DNA from: Streptomyces sp. NBC_01198
Lineage (GTDB): Bacteria; Actinomycetota; Actinomycetes; Streptomycetales; Streptomycetaceae
Assembly: GCF_036010485.1 (NCBI RefSeq)
Contig: NZ_CP108568.1
Coordinates: forward strand, 806,001 to 870,000
Direction: 5' to 3'
Length of the DNA stretch: 64,000 nt
In this document: one piece after another, positions 1 through 8,873 of the stretch
Layout of the letters: every line of letters starts with the position of its first letter
Numbering within the stretch: position 1 is the first letter of the stretch
The notes under the pieces: model-generated
What the model was told of the DNA's origin: nothing
Seen by the model: only the letters and a program-made list of their open reading frames with translations
Databases searched by the model: none
Program-made: the position numbers and the translations under genes

Positions 1-5
1 GTCAC
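1..5 (-). CDS. 5' end of an unseen divergent gene (start codon only)
   Basis: On the minus strand, AAGGAG (18-13) is followed after 7 nt by GTG at 5-3, a well-formed Shine-Dalgarno and start. Only this codon lies in the window, so the product cannot be read. Its divergence from the SRPBCC gene across a palindrome array suggests it may encode the regulator that binds there; that is inference. Confidence 0.45.
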
Positions 6-36
6 GCGGAGGCTCCTTCACTGTCGCCGTATTGCA

Positions 37-151
37 CGCAACTACAGGGTTGCACATTGCTCCCGCCAGGTGCAACCTGGAAGTTGCATACGAGCGCCCG
101 CGCAACCGCTTGGTTGCGAATAAAGGCCTTACGTGCAACTCTTGGGTTGCA
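37..151. promoter_or_regulatory. Array of four 18-bp palindromic operators
   Basis: Four copies of the pattern GCAAC-N6-GTTGC lie at 37-54, 71-88, 101-118 and 134-151. The inner two-to-three copies extend to TGCAAC-N6-GTTGCA or CGCAAC-N6-GTTGCG. Centres are about 34, 30 and 33 bp apart, close to three helical turns, so bound dimers would sit on one face of the DNA. They fill the divergent region between the start at 5 and the gene at 178. The cognate regulator is not identified. Confidence 0.8.
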
Positions 152-177
152 GACATCGACAGTGAGGACCGACCGCC

Positions 178-609
178 ATGCAGGACAGTATTGAGCGCAG
201 CATCGTGATCGCGGCACCGATCGAACGCGTCTGGGAGCTCGTCACCGAGCCCGGCTGGTGGGTGCCGAGCGACACGCCCGTGCAGGGCGACCGAACGCCG
301 GGCGGTGTGACGGTGCGGGAGTCCGAGAAGTGGGGCCGTTTCCCGGTCGAGTTGGTCGAGTTGCGGCCGATGACCTACGCGGCCTTCCACTGGGCCAGCA
401 CCTTCCCGGGCGCGGAACTGGCCCCGGGGCGCACCACGCTCGTCGAGTTCGCCGTGACCGACACCGGGCAGGGCGTACGCGTCGCGGTCACCGAGAGCGG
501 CTTCTCCGCGCTGGAGGCCGCCGACGACGTCAAGGCCGACGGCATCGCGTCGAACTCCGACGGCTGGACCGGGCAGCTCTCCCACCTCCGCGACGAGGCG
601 CAGGCCTGA
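178..609 (+). CDS. SRPBCC (AHSA1/START-like) domain protein
   Basis: A 143-residue single-domain protein. The opening, with alternating hydrophobic residues followed by a PIERVWELVTEP stretch, is typical of the SRPBCC fold: first beta strand, then the helix beginning 'A-P-x-E-x-V-W'. Members bind hydrophobic ligands or act in polyketide and lipid metabolism; no substrate can be read here. The ATG at 178 has GAGGA 9 nt upstream. The gene follows the palindrome array directly, so expression is probably controlled by the regulator of that array. In other actinobacteria such genes often pair with ArsR regulators, but none is visible here. It is convergent with the LuxR-type gene. Confidence 0.8.
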   Translation: MQDSIERSIVIAAPIERVWELVTEPGWWVPSDTPVQGDRTPGGVTVRESEKWGRFPVELVELRPMTYAAFHWASTFPGAELAPGRTTLVEFAVTDTGQGVRVAVTESGFSALEAADDVKADGIASNSDGWTGQLSHLRDEAQA

Positions 610-697
610 CGGGTCCTGGCAGGCGGGCGACGACGCCCCCGGTCATGAGTGGCCGAGCAGCCCTCGGCGGCGTCCTCTGACGGCCCCGCCACCGGCC

Positions 698-2020
698 TCA
701 GCGCGACGCGGCCGAGTGGAAGAGCGCCGCCGCCTCGCCCCGCGAGCCGACCCCGAGCTTGGCGAGGATGTTCGCGACGTGGAACTTCACGGTGGACTCG
801 CCGATGTGCAGCTCCTGCGCGATCGTCCTGTTGCGGTGGCCGAGCGCCAGATGCTCGAGCACCTCGATTTCCCGTGTCCCCAGATCCGCCAGCGGGTCGG
901 CGCCGGGCGCCCGGTCCGGCGAGGCGGCGGGCATGGGCCCGGGGATCCTCTTGGCGGCGGCCTCGGACAGTCCCAGCGGGAACGTCAGCTTGGTGGTCAT
1001 CCCCCAGCCCGGCACCGCGTCCAGCGCGAAGGAGCCGCCCTGGGCCTCGACCCGCTGGGCGATCTGGCCGGCCCGGAGGTCGTCGTGCGGCACACCGGGG
1101 CCGTCGTCCCGCACGGTCGCGACGAGCTCGGTGAGCCCGAGCTCCCAGCCGACCCTGATCCGCCGGACCTCGCCCTGCCGCAGCGCCGCCAGGACGGCGG
1201 CGCGCACGGAGACCCTGGCGGCGTGCGCGGTCGCCGACGTGAGCGGCCGGTCGTTCGCGGGCGGATCCAGTTCCAGCCGCACGGCGCTGTGGCCGAGCAG
1301 CGTCTTCAGCGACTCGGCGAGGTGGCCGAAGGCCTGTCCGGCCGGCTCCTCCCACACCGGTGACGTGCCCCGCTGGGAGTCGTTGCGCAGGCCGATGAGC
1401 GCGTTGACGGCCAGGTCGACGGCGGTGGAGCGGGCGGTGGCGTTGTCCAGCCGATGGCTGCGCAGGACTCCGAGGATCCCGGAGAGCGCCGTCGCGTGGG
1501 CCTCGCCGAGTTCGGCGACGGCATGGGACCTGGCCTGTGCGACCGCCCGGGACTGCGCCAGGGTGCTCGGCGCGGCATCCGTGACCAGCCGCTCCAGGTG
1601 AGTGGTGAAAAGGTCCACCAGCGCCTGCACGGTCAGCAGGACGTCCGCCGCGAGCGGGGTGTCCGCGTCGAGGACCATGACCAGGCCGGCCCCCCGGGGC
1701 GTCAGATCGCTCGCCACGACCAGGACCGGCCGCGTGGCACCAGCGAGGTCCGCGGTGCCCTGCCAGGGGTGGCCAGGGGTGACCTGGGCGACGAGCGCGC
1801 CCAGCACCACGGCGGTGAGCGTGCCGGTCAGTTCGGCGTCACCCTCGGTGGCGACGGGGGACGACGCGCACTGGGTCGCCAGGAGGGCGACCGCCCGGTG
1901 CGGCACCTCGTCGGCCAGGGCCGCGGAGATATGGGCGGCCATCTGTGACGGCGGGGCGTTCATGATGTGCGCGGCTGTGACCAGCGCTGACGACGGCTGT
2001 GCGAATCCGGCGTAGTCCAC
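698..2020 (-). CDS. ATPase-like / LuxR-HTH hybrid transcriptional regulator
   Basis: About 440 residues. The C-terminus (about 380-435) is a LuxR/NarL helix-turn-helix containing TREIEVLEHLALGHRNRTIA. Before it, around 305, lies DDGPG with a downstream GWGM turn, which resembles the N and G boxes of a histidine-kinase HATPase domain. A helical region upstream with an EAHATALSG motif sits where a HisKA_3 dimerisation helix would be. The protein therefore joins a kinase-like module to its own DNA-binding domain, and no receiver domain is seen. Its phosphorylation chemistry is not established. The GTG start at 2020 has no Shine-Dalgarno but has TAGTCT 7 nt upstream, suggesting a leaderless transcript. 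An ATG at 1963 is an alternative start. Confidence 0.75.
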   Translation of the reverse strand: MDYAGFAQPSSALVTAAHIMNAPPSQMAAHISAALADEVPHRAVALLATQCASSPVATEGDAELTGTLTAVVLGALVAQVTPGHPWQGTADLAGATRPVLVVASDLTPRGAGLVMVLDADTPLAADVLLTVQALVDLFTTHLERLVTDAAPSTLAQSRAVAQARSHAVAELGEAHATALSGILGVLRSHRLDNATARSTAVDLAVNALIGLRNDSQRGTSPVWEEPAGQAFGHLAESLKTLLGHSAVRLELDPPANDRPLTSATAHAARVSVRAAVLAALRQGEVRRIRVGWELGLTELVATVRDDGPGVPHDDLRAGQIAQRVEAQGGSFALDAVPGWGMTTKLTFPLGLSEAAAKRIPGPMPAASPDRAPGADPLADLGTREIEVLEHLALGHRNRTIAQELHIGESTVKFHVANILAKLGVGSRGEAAALFHSAASR

Positions 2021-2192
2021 GCGGTCAAGACTACGACCGGCGTCGCCCGGCGGGCCCCGCCCTTCGGAGGGGTGCGAACCGTCCGAAAGACCGGCGGGAT
2101 CGCCGCACGCACGGCCGACCATGGGAGCACGGAAGGTGACCGGCACCGTCTCGGGCCGGTCCGATGTCTGTGTTTCCCGCTGGAGGCTGACC

Positions 2193-3107
2193 ATGCAGGC
2201 GATAGTTTTCGAGGAGTTCGGCGGGCCCGAGGTGCTGCGGTTCACGGCGGTCGAGGAGCCCCATCCGGGCCCCGGCGAGGTGCGCGTCGCGATACGGGCG
2301 ATCGGCGTCAACCCCATGGAGTTCAAGGTGCGTCGCGGCTGGTTCGAGGCCTTCGTGCCCACCGTGCTGCCGTCCGTGCCGGGTGTCGAGGCCGCCGGGG
2401 TGGTCGACGAGGTCGGTGCGGGCGTCACCGCCTTCGCCGTCGGGGACGAGGTGGTGGGCTGGGTCAAGGGCGGTTCCTACGCCCAGTACGCCATCGCCGA
2501 CAACGTCGTCCTCAAGCCCGCGGGACTCAGCTGGGAGCAGGCCGTCGCGCTCCCGGTGGCAGGCGAGACCGCGGATCGGGTGCTGCGCGAGCTGGATGTC
2601 GAGAAGGGCGAGACCCTGCTGATCCACGGCGCCGCGGGCGCGGTGGGCACGCTCGCCGTACAGCTGGCCGTGGCGCGCGGCGTGACCGTGGTCGGCACGG
2701 CCTCCGCCGCCAACCACGCCTACCTGCGGGAGCTGGGAGCCGTCCCGGTGACCTATGCCGAGGGTCTGGTCGAGCGGGTGCGGCAGGCCGCACCCGCCGG
2801 GGTGGACGCGGTCTTCGACGCCGCGGGCTTCGGGGCGCTGCCCGACTCGATCGAGCTGCGGGGCGGCACCGGCCGGATCGTCACCGTCGCCGACGTGGCG
2901 GCGCAGGGGCTCGGCGTGGCCCTCTCCCTCGGCGCGAGCACCACGCCGGGCGAGGTCGCCGACGTCGTCGGCGAGCAACTGCGCGGCCTCGCGGACGGCA
3001 CGCTGCGGGTGCGCATCGACGAGGTGCTCCCGCTGGCCGAGGCAGCGAAGGCCCAGGACAGGAGCGAAGGCGGCCACGCCCGCGGCAAGCTGGTTCTGGT
3101 GCCCTGA
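2193..3107 (+). CDS. NADP-dependent quinone-oxidoreductase-like MDR enzyme
   Basis: A 304-residue medium-chain dehydrogenase/reductase of the zinc-free quinone oxidoreductase type. It starts MQAIVFEEFGGPEVL, the usual opening of this family. The cofactor motif GAAGAVG (about residue 146) lies at the start of the Rossmann fold. No structural or catalytic zinc cysteine cluster is visible. Such enzymes reduce quinones or activated alkenes with NADPH in the cytosol; the substrate is unknown. The ATG at 2193 was chosen because GGAGG lies 6 nt upstream, although the frame stays open further upstream. It is divergent from the LuxR hybrid across about 170 bp. Confidence 0.88.
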   Translation: MQAIVFEEFGGPEVLRFTAVEEPHPGPGEVRVAIRAIGVNPMEFKVRRGWFEAFVPTVLPSVPGVEAAGVVDEVGAGVTAFAVGDEVVGWVKGGSYAQYAIADNVVLKPAGLSWEQAVALPVAGETADRVLRELDVEKGETLLIHGAAGAVGTLAVQLAVARGVTVVGTASAANHAYLRELGAVPVTYAEGLVERVRQAAPAGVDAVFDAAGFGALPDSIELRGGTGRIVTVADVAAQGLGVALSLGASTTPGEVADVVGEQLRGLADGTLRVRIDEVLPLAEAAKAQDRSEGGHARGKLVLVP

Positions 3108-3147
3108 GGACCCGCACCCGCCGAGAGCAGCGCCACAAGGTCCGGGT

Positions 3148-3174
3148 GGCCGGAAGCCCCCGAGGGGGCCGGCC
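3148..3174. terminator. Hairpin between convergent MDR and MFS genes
   Basis: GGCCGG and CCGGCC pair around an inner CCCCC-GA-GGGGG stem, with AAG bulged on one side. Its place between two convergent stop codons fits a bidirectional terminator. No U-run follows. Confidence 0.5.
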
Positions 3175-3212
3175 TGGAGTTCCGCTCCGGGTCCACGGGC
3201 GACGCGGGACGG

Positions 3213-4841
3213 TCAGGGGGGCGGCTGGGCGAAGTCCTTGGTGCGGATCGTCGCGAAGGACACCACGCTCGCGACGAGCGCGATGATCGCACCGACCAGG
3301 AAGAGCTCGTTGAGGCCCGAGGTGAAGGCCGCGGCGGTGAGTCTCCTGAGCGGGGCGCGGACCTCGGCCGGGAGCGAGTCGAGGGTCTGGGTGACGGTGC
3401 CGGACTCGACGGCGGTGGAGATCCGCGGGCCGAGCCCGCTGACCTGGGGGACGGCGCCGATGTGGTCGGTCACGTAGGCCTTGACCTTGCTGGAGAACAG
3501 CGTGCCGAGCAGGGCGATGCCGGTGGCGATCCCGATCTGCCGGAATGTCGAGTTGATGCCGGAGGCCATGCCGGCGTGCTCCGGCTGGACGACACCGACG
3601 GCCGTCGACGCCAGCGGCGGGTTGACCAGGCCCAGACCGGCGCCGGACATGATCAGGCCGGGGATCAGGTGGGTCCACTCGCTAGTGGCGCTGAGACCGC
3701 GCATCCACAGCAGCCCGCCGCCGACAAGGAGCAGGCCGGGCCCGATCAGGAACCGCACCGGCATCCGCGAGGAGAGCCGTCCGGACACCGCCGACATCAC
3801 CAGCAGGCCGGCGGAGATGAGCAGCAGCCGCACCCCCGCGCCCAGGGCGCTGAACCCGAGCACGTCCTGGAGGTAGAGCACGAGGTAGAGGAGCAGCGAG
3901 AGGAGTGAGGCGCTGAGGGCGAAGGCGGCGACCAGGCCGCCGGTGAAGGTCGGCTTCCGGAACAGGGACAGGTCGAACATCGCCTGGCGGCTGCGCAGTT
4001 CGACCGCCACGAAGGCGGCCATCAGCACGACCGCACCGGCCAGGCAGCCGATGACGGTGGGGTCGGAGAAGGTTTCGTGGCTCGACTGGATCAGCGCGTA
4101 GACCAGGCTGGACAGGGCGAGGGTGAAGAGGACGAAGCCGGGCCAGTCGGGGCGGCGGGCGGCGGGAAGCTGGGAGTCGGCGACCTTTCGCAGGGTGATC
4201 GCGACGGCGAGCGCGCCGACGGGCAGGTTGACGTAGAAGATCCACTCCCAGGACAGGCCCGTCGTGAGCACACCGCCGAGCAGCGGTCCGACCGCCACCG
4301 CCAAGCCGGTGATGGTGCCCCAGACCCCGAAGGCGATACCGCGGTCCTTGCCGCGGAAGGCGTCCGCCAGCAGGGCGAGCGACACCGAGAACATGATGGC
4401 GCCGCCGATCCCCTGCAGCCCCCGGGACAGTTGCAGCATCAGCGAGTCGTGGGCGAGCCCGCACAGCAGCGAGGCGAGGCTGAAGACGGTCAGGCCGATC
4501 ACGTAGAGCCTTCTGCGGCCGTACATGTCGGCGAGGCTGCCCGCGGTCAGCAGCAGCGCGGCCAGCGTCAGGGAGTAGGCGTCGACGACCCACTGCAGGT
4601 CGGAGAAGCTGGCGTGCAGCGAGCGCTGGATGTCGGGCAGCGCCACGTTCACGATGGTGATGTCCAGCAGGAGCATGAAGGTCCCCAGGCACACCGCGGT
4701 CAGCGTCCACCACTTGTTCGGCGCGGGCGGGGTGCGGCGGCCCGCCGGCGGACGACCGCGGCGCCCCGGCGCGGAGGGGCCGGTCGGGCCGGCCCGGTGC
4801 GCCCCGCCGGGTTCGGGCACGTCGGGTTCGGTCCCAGGCAT
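3213..4841 (-). CDS. DHA2-family (14-TM) MFS drug exporter
   Basis: A 542-residue membrane protein. The motif LDITIVNVALPDIQRSL in the first membrane segment is the DHA2 (EmrB/QacA) signature, and the YGRRRLYVIG loop between TM2 and TM3 is the major-facilitator motif A. Fourteen hydrophobic segments can be drawn. Proteins of this family export hydrophobic drugs, dyes or antibiotics by proton antiport. The N-terminal 40 residues are Pro/Arg/Gly-rich and cytosolic. The ATG at 4841 is preceded by a purine-rich GGAG about 6 nt away. It is divergent from the amine oxidase gene and has no adjacent regulator. Confidence 0.9.
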   Translation of the reverse strand: MPGTEPDVPEPGGAHRAGPTGPSAPGRRGRPPAGRRTPPAPNKWWTLTAVCLGTFMLLLDITIVNVALPDIQRSLHASFSDLQWVVDAYSLTLAALLLTAGSLADMYGRRRLYVIGLTVFSLASLLCGLAHDSLMLQLSRGLQGIGGAIMFSVSLALLADAFRGKDRGIAFGVWGTITGLAVAVGPLLGGVLTTGLSWEWIFYVNLPVGALAVAITLRKVADSQLPAARRPDWPGFVLFTLALSSLVYALIQSSHETFSDPTVIGCLAGAVVLMAAFVAVELRSRQAMFDLSLFRKPTFTGGLVAAFALSASLLSLLLYLVLYLQDVLGFSALGAGVRLLLISAGLLVMSAVSGRLSSRMPVRFLIGPGLLLVGGGLLWMRGLSATSEWTHLIPGLIMSGAGLGLVNPPLASTAVGVVQPEHAGMASGINSTFRQIGIATGIALLGTLFSSKVKAYVTDHIGAVPQVSGLGPRISTAVESGTVTQTLDSLPAEVRAPLRRLTAAAFTSGLNELFLVGAIIALVASVVSFATIRTKDFAQPPP

Positions 4842-5044
4842 GCTCACTCCGCTCCTCCTCGGCCTGACGGTTCTCCCCGTCCCAGCGACTATCTCCTCCG
4901 GACGGCTCCGTTCGTTCCTCCGCCGTGCGGCCAGCCGGGTGGATCTCGACGCCGCGCCCTGCGCGCCAGGCGCCCTGCGCACGACGGGGTCGGCCGTCGG
5001 CCCGGCGCTGTAAGGTCCCGGCACCGACCGAGAGGGGCACCGGG

Positions 5045-6676
5045 ATGACACCGCTCAACCGCCGCGATTTCCTCCGTTCCGTCGGGGCGACCGCGGGTGC
5101 GGGCACCATGTTCGCGACCATGGGGGCGCTGGGCCTGGCGCCCACCGCCGCGGCGGCGGCCCGGGACCGGGAGTACCGGGCGCCCTGGCCGGGCGACTTC
5201 ACCCTCACCGGCAGGACGGCGGCCGACGTCGTCGTGCTCGGCGGCGGGGTGGCCGGACTGACCGCCGCGTACGAACTCGGCAAGGCGGGCTATCGGTGCA
5301 CGGTCCTGGAGGCCGGTGACCCGACCGGCGGCCGGAACTTCACCGTTCGCGGCGGCGACACCGTCACCGACCTGCTCGGCTTCCGCCAGACCGCCCGCTT
5401 CGCCCCCGGCCAGTACATGAACGCCGGCCCCGCGCGGATGGCCCAGTGGATGATCAGCATGGACTACTGCCGCGAACTCGGCGTGCCCGTCGAGGTGTTC
5501 ACCAACACCAACGCGGACGCCTACATCTACAACGAGTCCGCGGGCATGACCGAGGCGATGCGCTACCGCACGGCCAAGGCCGACATGCTCGGCTACGTCA
5601 GCGAGGTCCTGGCCAAGGCCACCGACAGCGGCGCCCTGGACCAGGAGTTGACCGCCGACGACCGCGAGCGCCTGGTCGAGTTCCTCGCGGACTACGGCGC
5701 CCTCGGCTCGGGGTACGACTACTCCGGCAGCTCCCGCCGCGGCTTCTCCGTCTACCCTGGCGCGCCGGGCACCCCCGGGGTGCCCTACGGGGACCTGCCC
5801 TCCGCGTCGGAGATCCTCGCCACCGGTGTCGGCCGCTACTTCTCCTTCGAGTCCGAGTTCGACCAGGCGATGCCGATGTTCCAGCCGGTGGGCGGCATGG
5901 ACGCGATACCCGAGGCGCTCACCCGGGCCGTCGGCGCCGGCAGGATCCGTACCGGGTGTGTCGTCACCGGGATCACCGACGGGGCCGGCGGGGTCACCGT
6001 CACCTACACGCGGGACGGCCGCACCCACCGCGTGGAGTCCGACTACTGCGTGGCCGCCATGCCGCCGAACCTCCTCGCCGGGGTGCGGCACAACCTCGGC
6101 GCCGCGGTGCAGTCCGCGCTCGGCAGCTTCAACCCCTTCTCCGCCGGCAAGATCGGCCTGGAGTACGTCTCGCGCTGGTGGGAGAGCGACCACCGCGTCT
6201 ACGGCGGCATCACGGAGACCGACCTGGACGTCAACCAGATCTGGCACCCCTCGCACGGTTACCACGGCGAACGCGGCGTCCTCATGGGCTACTACACCCT
6301 GGACGCCGGCGCCGACGAGTACGCCCGGCTCAGCCCCGGTCGACGCGAGCAGCGCGCCGTCGCCGCAGGTGTGAAGATCTACGGTGCCAAATACCGCACC
6401 GAGCTTGCCTCGTCCTTCTCCGTCCACTGGCGGCAGTTCCCCCACCAGGAGGCGGCCTGGCACACCTCGCTGGAAAGCCCCGACGCGGCCCGCTACAGAC
6501 CGCTCACCGAGCCGACCGGGCGGGTGTACTTCGCGGGCGACTGGCTGAGCTACATGGATGCCTGGCAGCACGGGGCCTTCGCCTCGGCGCGCAAGGCCGT
6601 CACCGCCCTCCACCAGCGAGTCCTCGGTGGCGCGGGCAGCGCGGGAGCGGCGGCGTCCCTGCGGGGCGCCCCATAG
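5045..6676 (+). CDS. Tat-exported flavin monoamine / L-amino-acid oxidase
   Basis: A 543-residue FAD-dependent amine oxidase. The N-terminus NRRDFLRSVG followed by an Ala/Gly-rich hydrophobic stretch is a twin-arginine signal, so the folded flavoprotein is probably exported. The dinucleotide motif LGGGVAGL with a downstream LEAGDPTGGR (about residues 65-100) binds FAD. The C-terminal GRVYFAGDWLSYMDAWQHGA is the second FAD contact typical of monoamine and L-amino-acid oxidases. These enzymes oxidise amines or amino acids to imines and release H2O2; the substrate is not readable. The start at 5045 gives the complete Tat signal and has GAGAGGGG upstream. Confidence 0.88.
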   Translation: MTPLNRRDFLRSVGATAGAGTMFATMGALGLAPTAAAAARDREYRAPWPGDFTLTGRTAADVVVLGGGVAGLTAAYELGKAGYRCTVLEAGDPTGGRNFTVRGGDTVTDLLGFRQTARFAPGQYMNAGPARMAQWMISMDYCRELGVPVEVFTNTNADAYIYNESAGMTEAMRYRTAKADMLGYVSEVLAKATDSGALDQELTADDRERLVEFLADYGALGSGYDYSGSSRRGFSVYPGAPGTPGVPYGDLPSASEILATGVGRYFSFESEFDQAMPMFQPVGGMDAIPEALTRAVGAGRIRTGCVVTGITDGAGGVTVTYTRDGRTHRVESDYCVAAMPPNLLAGVRHNLGAAVQSALGSFNPFSAGKIGLEYVSRWWESDHRVYGGITETDLDVNQIWHPSHGYHGERGVLMGYYTLDAGADEYARLSPGRREQRAVAAGVKIYGAKYRTELASSFSVHWRQFPHQEAAWHTSLESPDAARYRPLTEPTGRVYFAGDWLSYMDAWQHGAFASARKAVTALHQRVLGGAGSAGAAASLRGAP

Positions 6677-6767
6677 TGTGCGAGCCTGGCGGGGAGAGGA
6701 GTTCCCTGTTCAGGCAGGTCTTCCGCGATGCAGTCGACGACCCTGTGCGATCCTGGGGGAGCAGACG

Positions 6768-8783
6768 GTGAACAGCCCGTTCGAACTGGTGGCTGTGATC
6801 AGCGATGCCGGCACCGTGGTGCGCTGGACGCAGGCCGCAGAGCGCCTGTGGGACCGCCCGGCTGCCGAGGCGGTGGGCCGTCCCTCCGGCGGGCTGCTGG
6901 CGGCCGGGGGCGAGGACGGGCCGGCGGGTCCGCCGAGCGGGTCAGGGCCGTGGTCAGGGCCGGTACAGCTCACGCAGCCAGGCGGCCGCCGGCAGACCGT
7001 GGATCTCCGGGTGACCCCCTTCTCCGTCGGTGAGGCCGGCGGGGACTGGTGCGTGTGGGAGGCCGCCGCGACCGGCCCGCTTCCGCGCTCCGGCCTGGAC
7101 ACGGAGGCGCTGCGGACGCTGTTCGGGCACGCGCCGATGGGTGTGGCGGTGTGGGGACTCGACCTGCGCTGCACCTGGCACAACGAGGCGATCGTCGGCA
7201 TGGACTTCATTCCCGGCGGTCCGCGCGTGGGGTCCCGGCTCACGGAGTTGTTGCCGGCGGGGCGCGGGGACGGCCTTGAGGCCGCGATGCGGCGCCTCCT
7301 GGAACGCGGGGCGCCGTCGGTGGACCTGATGTGGATGCTGCCCAGGTCGGACGACAACCCCGACCCGTCGCTGTCGCTGTCCCTCTTCCGCGTCGATGAC
7401 CCGGAGGGCCGGGCAAAGGGCCTGTGCCTGATGGTCGAGGACATCCGCGAGAGCTGGTCCCACCAGCGGTTCGGGCTCCTCATCGAGGCCGGGACCCGGA
7501 TCGGGACCACCCTGGACGTCATGATCACCGCGCAGGAGCTGGCGGACACGGTGGTGCCGACGCTCGCGGACTTCGTCACGGTCGAACTCGCCGACTCCGT
7601 CATGCCCGACCAGGAGCCGCTGGAACGCCTGGAGTCCACGGACGCGAGCATCCCCGCCTTCTACCGTGGCGGGATGGCCTCGGTCCACCCCGACGTCCCC
7701 GAGGCCCTCTGGCAGCGCGGGATGCCGGTCTTCGTTCCCCCCTCGTCTCCTTACACCGAGGTGCGGGACACCCTGCAGTCCCACTTCGAGCCGGTGCTCG
7801 ACACCTCTCCGGGGACCTGGCGCGACAACGACCCGAACCGGGCCAGAGTCGTCAGGAAGTTCGGGATGCACTCGCTGATGGTCGTGCCGCTCCAGGCCCG
7901 CGGGCACGTGCTGGGCATCATCACCTTCGTCCGCTCCCGCAACCCGGTGTCCTTCAGCAGGGTCGACCTCTTTCTCGCCGAGGGGCTGGCGGCCCGCGCC
8001 TCGCTGAGCCTGGACAACGCCCGCCGCTACAGCCGCGAGCACACCGCGGCGCTCGCCCTGCAGCGCGACCTGCTGCCGCACATCCTGCGCAGCGGCGACG
8101 CGGTCGAGGTGGCCTCGCGCTATCTGCCCGCCGACAAGTACGGGGGTGTCGGCGGCGATTGGTTCGACGTGATCCCGATGTCCCACGACCGGGTCGCCCT
8201 GGTCGTCGGCGATGTCGTCGGCCACGGCATCAACGCGGCGGCGACCATGGGCCGGCTCCGCATGGTGCTGAACACCCTGACCAACCTGGAACTGCCCCCG
8301 GCCGAGGTGCTCGCCCGGCTGGACGAGCTCGTCGTCGGTCTGGCCCGGGACCGGCCCGAGGAGGAGCTGACCTCACCCAGCGTGGGGGCGACCTGCGTCT
8401 ACGTGGTCTACGACCCCGCGACCCGCTCCGCCACCATGGCCAGCGCGGGGCACCCGCCGCCGGCCATCGTCACCCCCGACGGGACCGTCGAATTCGTCGG
8501 GCTGCCGCCCGGGGCACCGATCGGCGTCGGACTCGGCGACTTCCGCTCCGCGGAGACCCAGCTGGCGGAGGGAAGCCTGATCGCGCTGTACACCGACGGC
8601 CTGGTCGAGACCCGCGAAGCCGACATCGACCAGGGACTGGAACGGCTGCGCGGCGCGCTCGCCCGTCCGGCGGCGCGGCTGGAGGACCTCTGCACGGCGG
8701 TCGTCGACACCATGCTGGCCGGCGGCCGGTCCGAGGACGACGTCGCCCTGCTCCTCGCCCGTACGCTCCCGCTCGCACGCTGA
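6768..8783 (+). CDS. PAS-PAS-GAF-PP2C (SpoIIE-type) phosphatase
   Basis: A 671-residue cytosolic regulator. A PAS domain (about 1-95) is followed by a second PAS-like domain (about 105-235), a GAF domain (about 240-430) and a SpoIIE/RsbU PP2C phosphatase (about 440-665). Phosphatase landmarks are GGVGGDWFDV, GDVVGHG, SAGHPPP, LYTDGLVE and DDVALL, with the metal-binding Asp residues present. The family dephosphorylates anti-sigma-factor antagonists (STAS proteins); no STAS or kinase partner gene lies nearby. The GTG at 6768 was chosen because a G-rich Shine-Dalgarno lies about 8 nt upstream; the open frame extends back into the oxidase gene. Confidence 0.85.
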   Translation: MNSPFELVAVISDAGTVVRWTQAAERLWDRPAAEAVGRPSGGLLAAGGEDGPAGPPSGSGPWSGPVQLTQPGGRRQTVDLRVTPFSVGEAGGDWCVWEAAATGPLPRSGLDTEALRTLFGHAPMGVAVWGLDLRCTWHNEAIVGMDFIPGGPRVGSRLTELLPAGRGDGLEAAMRRLLERGAPSVDLMWMLPRSDDNPDPSLSLSLFRVDDPEGRAKGLCLMVEDIRESWSHQRFGLLIEAGTRIGTTLDVMITAQELADTVVPTLADFVTVELADSVMPDQEPLERLESTDASIPAFYRGGMASVHPDVPEALWQRGMPVFVPPSSPYTEVRDTLQSHFEPVLDTSPGTWRDNDPNRARVVRKFGMHSLMVVPLQARGHVLGIITFVRSRNPVSFSRVDLFLAEGLAARASLSLDNARRYSREHTAALALQRDLLPHILRSGDAVEVASRYLPADKYGGVGGDWFDVIPMSHDRVALVVGDVVGHGINAAATMGRLRMVLNTLTNLELPPAEVLARLDELVVGLARDRPEEELTSPSVGATCVYVVYDPATRSATMASAGHPPPAIVTPDGTVEFVGLPPGAPIGVGLGDFRSAETQLAEGSLIALYTDGLVETREADIDQGLERLRGALARPAARLEDLCTAVVDTMLAGGRSEDDVALLLARTLPLAR

Positions 8784-8802
8784 GCCGCCGACGGGCGCCG
8801 TT

Positions 8803-8827
8803 GGGCGCTGTTCCATGAGCAGCGCCC
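8803..8827. terminator. Hairpin between convergent genes
   Basis: GGGCGCTG and CAGCGCCC form a perfect 8-bp stem with a 9-nt loop, between the stop of the phosphatase (8783) and the stop of the DJ-1 gene (8874). It probably terminates both. Confidence 0.55.
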
Positions 8828-8873
8828 GGCCGGGGACGTCCGGCCGCCCTCCCTTCCGGGGCCGGTGGAGTTC

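Noticed and set aside
2-217. Minus-strand 71-codon frame over the palindrome array
   Set aside because: It is made of repeated Cys/Val/Ala codons from the palindromes themselves. A divergent start with a proper SD at 5-3 lies in a different frame.
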